From: Periplaneta americana
Lineage: Eukaryota; Arthropoda; Insecta; Blattodea; Blattidae
Length of the DNA stretch: 64,000 bases
Direction: 5' to 3'
Assembly (NCBI RefSeq): GCF_040183065.1
Contig: NC_091120.1
Location: forward strand, 14,872,708-14,936,707
The stretch's first letter is position 1; each line of letters starts with the position of its first letter. Positions 56,501-62,500 of this stretch are shown piece by piece. The position numbers were made by a program, and so were the translations under genes. Under the pieces are notes generated by a model, which was not told where the DNA came from, searched no databases, and saw only the letters and a list, made by a program, of their open reading frames with translations.

Positions 56501-59500
56501 CAGCATGTCAGTGTTATTATTATTATTAACATGGACAAGGAGGAGAGATTTTGCAACAGATAATTAGGAATGTTTATTGTTGCTGAAGATGATTTCATTC
56601 CACGCTTTGTTTGTGAAACACAACAGATAAGAGCTCGTGTATGAACATTATTTAATTTAAACAAATCTCTCGCTCATGTCTATCAAGTAAGGCAATATAT
56701 CTTGTTGTGATTCCCTGTTAACGGGCTTCGTCAATCGATATTCAAGTTATACTTAAAGATGGTTGTTTAAAAAACGATTTGGCTTTCCTATTAGCAAATC
56801 TAAGCTTTTTCTGTGACTCCATAAAAAAAAACTCGAAACATCCAAAAACCTGTTGTCTGAAACAGGGAGGTACGTGCCGTGAAAATTAAACTAGACTCGC
56901 TACCAGGTTCAGAAGTACAATTACTATGGGACAAATTCCAGAATGTGTTTGGGAAAAACAATGGATATAAAGAAATGTGCAAAGTTACTCAAGTATTGGA
57001 GGGTGTGCCTGTAGGTGAAATTGACGGTGTTTATGTTTGTGACATTCCTCTCTTTAAATATGCACGTCCGACATCCTGTGATGCGGAAAGATCGTTTTCA
57101 TAGTATAAGTCGTTGTTCAGAGATAATCGGCATGCATTTCTGATGGAGAATTTGGAGATGACCTTTGTTGTTCACTGCAATTCTCGGCCAACTACTAGCA
57201 CTCAAGCGTGGTTGGTGAGTACCTAGTAACATTTTTTTTTTTTTTCAAGCTAAGTAAGGTATAATCTTGCAGTGTAGGCTTTCACGGCCGGAGTCTATAG
57301 ATGTAGATTCATTTTCCGGGCTGAGAGGCCGTGGTCTATTAGTTGGTTTTATACCAGACGTTTCGTCTGCAACTGCGGCAGACATCTTCAGTGGAGTGGT
57401 GTCCGAGGTCGCAAGACTCTTCTCGGCGCACCTGAGGCAACTGATCCTGTGTCTGGTTGTGCGGGCGTATTTATAGTGCGGCTCGCGGGCCGAGGCCTGT
57501 TGTCGCTGCTTTGTTCGCTGCTCCCGTTCTGGGTTCCGGGAGCAGCGAACAAAGCGGCGCGGACCGCAGCGACAACAGGCCTCGGCCCGCGAGCCGCACT
57601 ATAAATACGCTCGCACAACCAGACACAGGATCAGTTGCCTCAGGTACGCCGAGAAGAGTCTTGCGACCTCGGATACCATCCACTGAAGATGTCTGCCGCA
57701 GTTGCAGACGAAACGTCTGGTATAAAACCAACTAATAGACCACGGCCTCTCAGCCCGGAAAATGAATCTACATCTATAAGTAAGGTATTTTTGTCATATT
57801 TAAAACAAAATATTTTTTTTATTTTTAGCAAATATTTTTGTACTTTTTAGCACATAAAAAATTATATTTACATTTTTTAGCACATAAAAATCCGCTCCCT
57901 ATGATCACTGTGATGAAACTGGTAACAGACGTGACAGTGATGCAAGTAATGGTGAGGATCTAGGGTATAGAACAGGTGTATGTGTGTAGAGCTTCACACT
58001 TATCAGAGTTTGCCAAAGAGCAAGTTACAGGGACACAACACTTCGGTGTGTCCACTCATCATCATCTCCACACTACAGCCACACATGGGCCTTGGCATCC
58101 TCAACAATTCTTTTCCATGTTTGTCTTTCCTGTGCCTTCCTCCTCCAATTTCTCACTCCCAGTGCCACCAAGTCATCTGTCACGCCATCAAACCATCTGA
58201 GCTTAGGTCTTCCATTTTTCCTTATCCCTCCAGTTTCATTAAAAAGCAGCTTTTTGGCTATTTCGTCTTCGCTCATTCTCATGAGATGACCAAGCCATCT
58301 TATTCTTTCTGCTTTTATAATCGCCACTATATCCGGTTCTTCATATAACTGATATAATTCCCTCATTAATCGCTCCATATATTCTTCTTAAGATCTTTCT
58401 TTCGAAAGTTCCCAGAGAATTTACCTCTCTTTTTGTCAGGGTCCAAGTCTGCACTCCATAAATCAACTTTGGCAACGAAGCCATTAGCGTTCTTGCTCGC
58501 CAATATTTCTCTGTGGTGGATCCATCAGGTAGAACTTCACAGGATATGAGATGATCTTCAGTCATTTCTTCTTCTTTGTTGCATAGAGGGAAATTTGGAT
58601 TTGTGTAAATTCCTATTTTATTCAAGTGTTTGGCCAAATAATCGTGTTCTGTAAGCAGTCTGAATTTTGCTACTGCAGATTTACGTGGGATTTCTGGAAT
58701 AATTTCTGTTTTTTTTTTTTATTAAAATGCTCCATTTTTTATCTTTGGCTTTGGTACATAGTGCTTGGTTTTGCTTGATTTTATATTTATTTTTAATTAG
58801 TCTTTTGATGGATGTAAAAGGTAGACTTGTATTTGTATTCTGAATTAAATTGGATCCTTTTTTGGCAAGAAAGTCAGCAGTTTCATTTCCAGCAATTCCG
58901 CAATGTGCAGGTATCCATTGCAGTTGAATTCTTTTCTGTAGTTTTTGAAGTTGTTGGATCATTTTGTGACATTATTTAATTTGGATTGACATCATTTTAT
59001 ATGAATTTATTGCATATAATTCTGCTTTAGAATTGGAGAGAATGACAGCATTTTGAAATTTATCTATTCTGTACAGTAGGTGTTGGAGTGAGATATGAAT
59101 AGCCATTATTTCCGCATCAAAATTTGTTGTATGATGTCCTGCTGGTTGATAAAATGAGAATAACGCACACGTAATTCCTGATCCTGAGTTGTTATCGATA
59201 GTAGACCCATCTGTGTAGATATGTAACCATTCTTCTGGTGGGTATCTAATGTTCACGGCTTCTAATGCTAGCACTTTTAGTACAGGTTTGGAAGTTTCAG
59301 ATTTTGTAACTGGTTCTTCTAAATCTAGTTGAATGTTAATTGGTTCGAAGGTTAGAGGGTTTTCTCTGCTTAAAATGTTTTCTTTAGATTTAAGGAGATT
59401 CAATTCTGTTTTTATTTCCGTGACTTTGGACAGGAAACTTGTTTGTATTTTCAACTTGGTTGGTTGTAACAGTCTTTTTTCCCATTTTGTTGTTGTTAAC

Positions 59501-62500
59501 TGTAGCATTTTTTCATGATGTGTTAGTGCCTGCTCCTCTAGAGTGAGATATATTGGAGGGTTCTGGGTTAGGGCTTGCATTGCCGTGATTGGGGTTGATT
59601 TTGCTGCACCAGTTATTAGTCGCATACTTATAGTCGATTCAGGTTGAAATTATTTGCTGTAATTAATACCTCCGCATTGTAGAGAAGTATTGGCTTGATG
59701 AATGTTTTGTACGTGATGTTCAAAGTCTGCCGATTACTACCCCACTTTGCTCCAGCTAATCTCTTTAAATTTGGAAGTCTTTTTGTTGATTTGTTTACTA
59801 CTGCTTCCATATGATTTCTCCAAGATAATTTTGAATCAAAAATTGTCCCTAAATATTTCGTTTAATATGTTTGTCTCAGGTTTGTTTTCTTGAACTGTAG
59901 ATTTAGTTTTGGGATTTTTTTCTTCAAGCTAAATATTTGAAACGTTGTTTTATCAGTATTTATGGCCATCAAATTGTTGTCAGTCCACTTTTCTAATAGG
60001 ATCAGAGCCTTTTCCATTGAAGTTTTGGATTTGTCTATTTGTGGGGAAGATGTCCACATGACCATGTCGTCTGCAAAAAGAGCTGTCTTTATTTCTGCAT
60101 TTGAAACAGCCGGTGGGAGGTCGTTGATTTAGATGTTAAACAAGGTTGTACTCAGTACTGCACTACATAAAAATTAATATTCCAAAATAGACGGGAATCA
60201 ATACCTGTATGAAATAATTTTTTTTTTTTTCACTTAGATTTTTCAAAATATTACTGAACTTTACAGAATGAGGAACTTGTAATTTTTCCTACAGCAATTT
60301 TTAAGGTACTAGTCATAGCACACAGAATTGATGCACTGATTCGTTAGATGTCGACTTAACATCCATCTTCCAGTGAAGTTTAGTGTAAGAGTGATACATA
60401 ATTTCTTTATTTTTATTTTCAGGAAAATCTGGACAAAGTTTTTGAAGAAGCAGTACGAATGAATGATCCCTTCAAGGTTTATACCCAGATGTTGCAGATA
60501 TATGCTGACAGTGGGAAAGTTCAGGTATGTACTTATTACTTTTTAAAATTACTGTAGATGTCGCTTTTCTCGTTGTTTTATGTATTTTTAAGACTGATTT
60601 TACTGCATGTACAGTGAAAACTCCGTATTTTGAAATTACTCAATTCAAAGATTCAAAATTACGTATAATTCGAATTATTTATTATTCTCAAATTTAAAGC
60701 ATAGGATTTTTGTTGTTAGAAAAAGTAATAACATGGCGGGCTTATGTGAGGGCGGCAGTGAACCTCCAGGTTCCTTAAAAGCCAGTAAGTAAGTAAGTAA
60801 TAACATGAAATTTTAATGTAAAGAATGAAAGAGTGCCTGACATCTGTAATATTATATTCTCCTGTTACAGGAAGCTGAAAAGTTGGCATCATTGCTTACA
60901 AAAAAGTTCCGTGACAGCAAAGACGCTTGGCTACAAACGGGTGAAATGTTACTGAAACTGGGGAGGCTGGAGAGTGCTCGCTCTGTGATGCAGAAAGCAT
61001 TGGGCTGCTTGGAGAATAAGTTGCGTAAGTACTGTTAGATTCTTCATAGCCATACCTTTGAATAAACCAGCTTCCTTATCACACTAAATCCGTGGCATGA
61101 CAACCCATGAAGGGCCAAGGCCAATCAGCCAATTGCTGGCCTCACGTTCACATTTCTGAGCAGAGGTGAATAATCATCCAAGTATAGATCTTTCTCTGGA
61201 AAGTCCTGTGGCATGGACATGGATATGTTTTTTATACCTCCACTGTCACGGAACAGCTGCTACATTAATTTTGTATACAGTTCAAGAATAATTGTGAAAT
61301 ATCGTGGATTGATTTGCACAATTCTTAATTCTTGTTGTTTGTTTTATTTTATAGATGTTGAAATTATTTCAAAATTTGCACAACTGGAAAATCGTCTGGG
61401 TGAACCAGAGCGTGCACAGACTCTAATGGAACACATTCTCACATCTTATCCTAAACGCATTGACATTTGGAGCAGTTACGTCGATATGCTGGTTAAAAAT
61501 GGACAGTTAGATGCTGCTCGGTAAGTACATACATGACATAAATTATTTCATCTTGCATTGTGTGTTCTTTATTAAGGTAACCAGGGGTAATAAGGTCCAC
61601 CTAAGGAATAAAAAGTTCTTTCTTTGAAATGGAGATGTTTAGCAATTTTTAAATAATGGAATAGCATACTTTTGTAGTTATCCTATAATATTTTACTTCA
61701 AATAAATATTCAAACAGACACATAAATGCTGTGAGCAATGAAAATTAACATCATGTCACTGGGCCTTATATCCTGCTGTGACAGATAATAAGGCCCATAA
61801 TAAAGAATATTAGTATTGAACACAATTTGGGCATACAAAGTCTTCAGTTTTTTCCTCAGTGAGACCTACACATTCATCGTGCACCCAACATTCACAAGGG
61901 ACACACACATGTATATCTACAATAATTCTCTTCGCAGACAGAACACATCCGCGCCCAATAGATGTTTATAAATAAATCCTGAACTTGATAGCTCATCCAA
62001 TGCTCTTTCTGCATTACGAATTGTCGGTCTTTTGTTTGCTTCAATTCTTGCAAAAAAGATTGTGCTTCAGAGTTTGAACTTTATAGTTCAGGGACTTCTG
62101 TGAACTTGTGGGCGTTTTCACGTATTTATTTCATGGGCCTTATTTACTGCTCCGTCACTTTGCACCAATTTTAATTTATGGAGTGCTCATGTGCTCATTA
62201 GCGAAAGTTTCACGGTAGCCCCAAACTTCTTAATGTTTACACAATAACATGCATTTAATGTTATATTAATAACACACAGTAAAACGATTAAATATCAGCT
62301 TAAATTTTGAAAAATTTTGTAATGAAAGCAGAAATAATCACACATAACTTTGTTGCCACAGTCAGCTACAAACAAGAACGAAAATCTAATTTCTTAATAC
62401 CTCACTCGAATGCAAGAAGAAATAGGTCTTAAGAGCTGTTGCTCTCTTTTTCAAAAGTGTATAACTAATGGAAAAACTAGGTAGTGGACCTTATAACATG

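Larger units (their letters stand above)
57263..57776. mobile_element. GC-rich foldback element FB-2
   Basis: Arms 57296-57526 and 57536-57778 are nearly perfect inverted repeats; I count about three substitutions, a one-base indel and a 12-base deletion in the left arm. Perfect 12-base duplication TAAGTAAGGTAT (57251-57262 and 57777-57788) flanks it. A 33-base extension sits outside the left arm only. Far more GC-rich than its surroundings. Open frames on both strands are by-products of the palindrome. Confidence 0.92.
56121..57901 (+). mobile_element. hAT transposon containing a palindromic element
   Basis: Ends AAGGAGCGGATTT and AAATCCGCTCCC lie between 8-base duplications TGATCACT (56113-56120 and 57902-57909). 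The plus strand at 56879-57215 reads [18 protein letters not shown], then [13 protein letters not shown], a stop, [17 protein letters not shown], the C-terminal hAT dimerisation domain. The rest of the transposase is missing. FB-2 is nested at 57263-57776. Confidence 0.9.

Noticed and set aside
57388..57735. Overlapping ORFs on both strands with similar proteins
   Set aside because: They are the two arms of the FB-2 palindrome translated in opposite directions; no domain or splice context.
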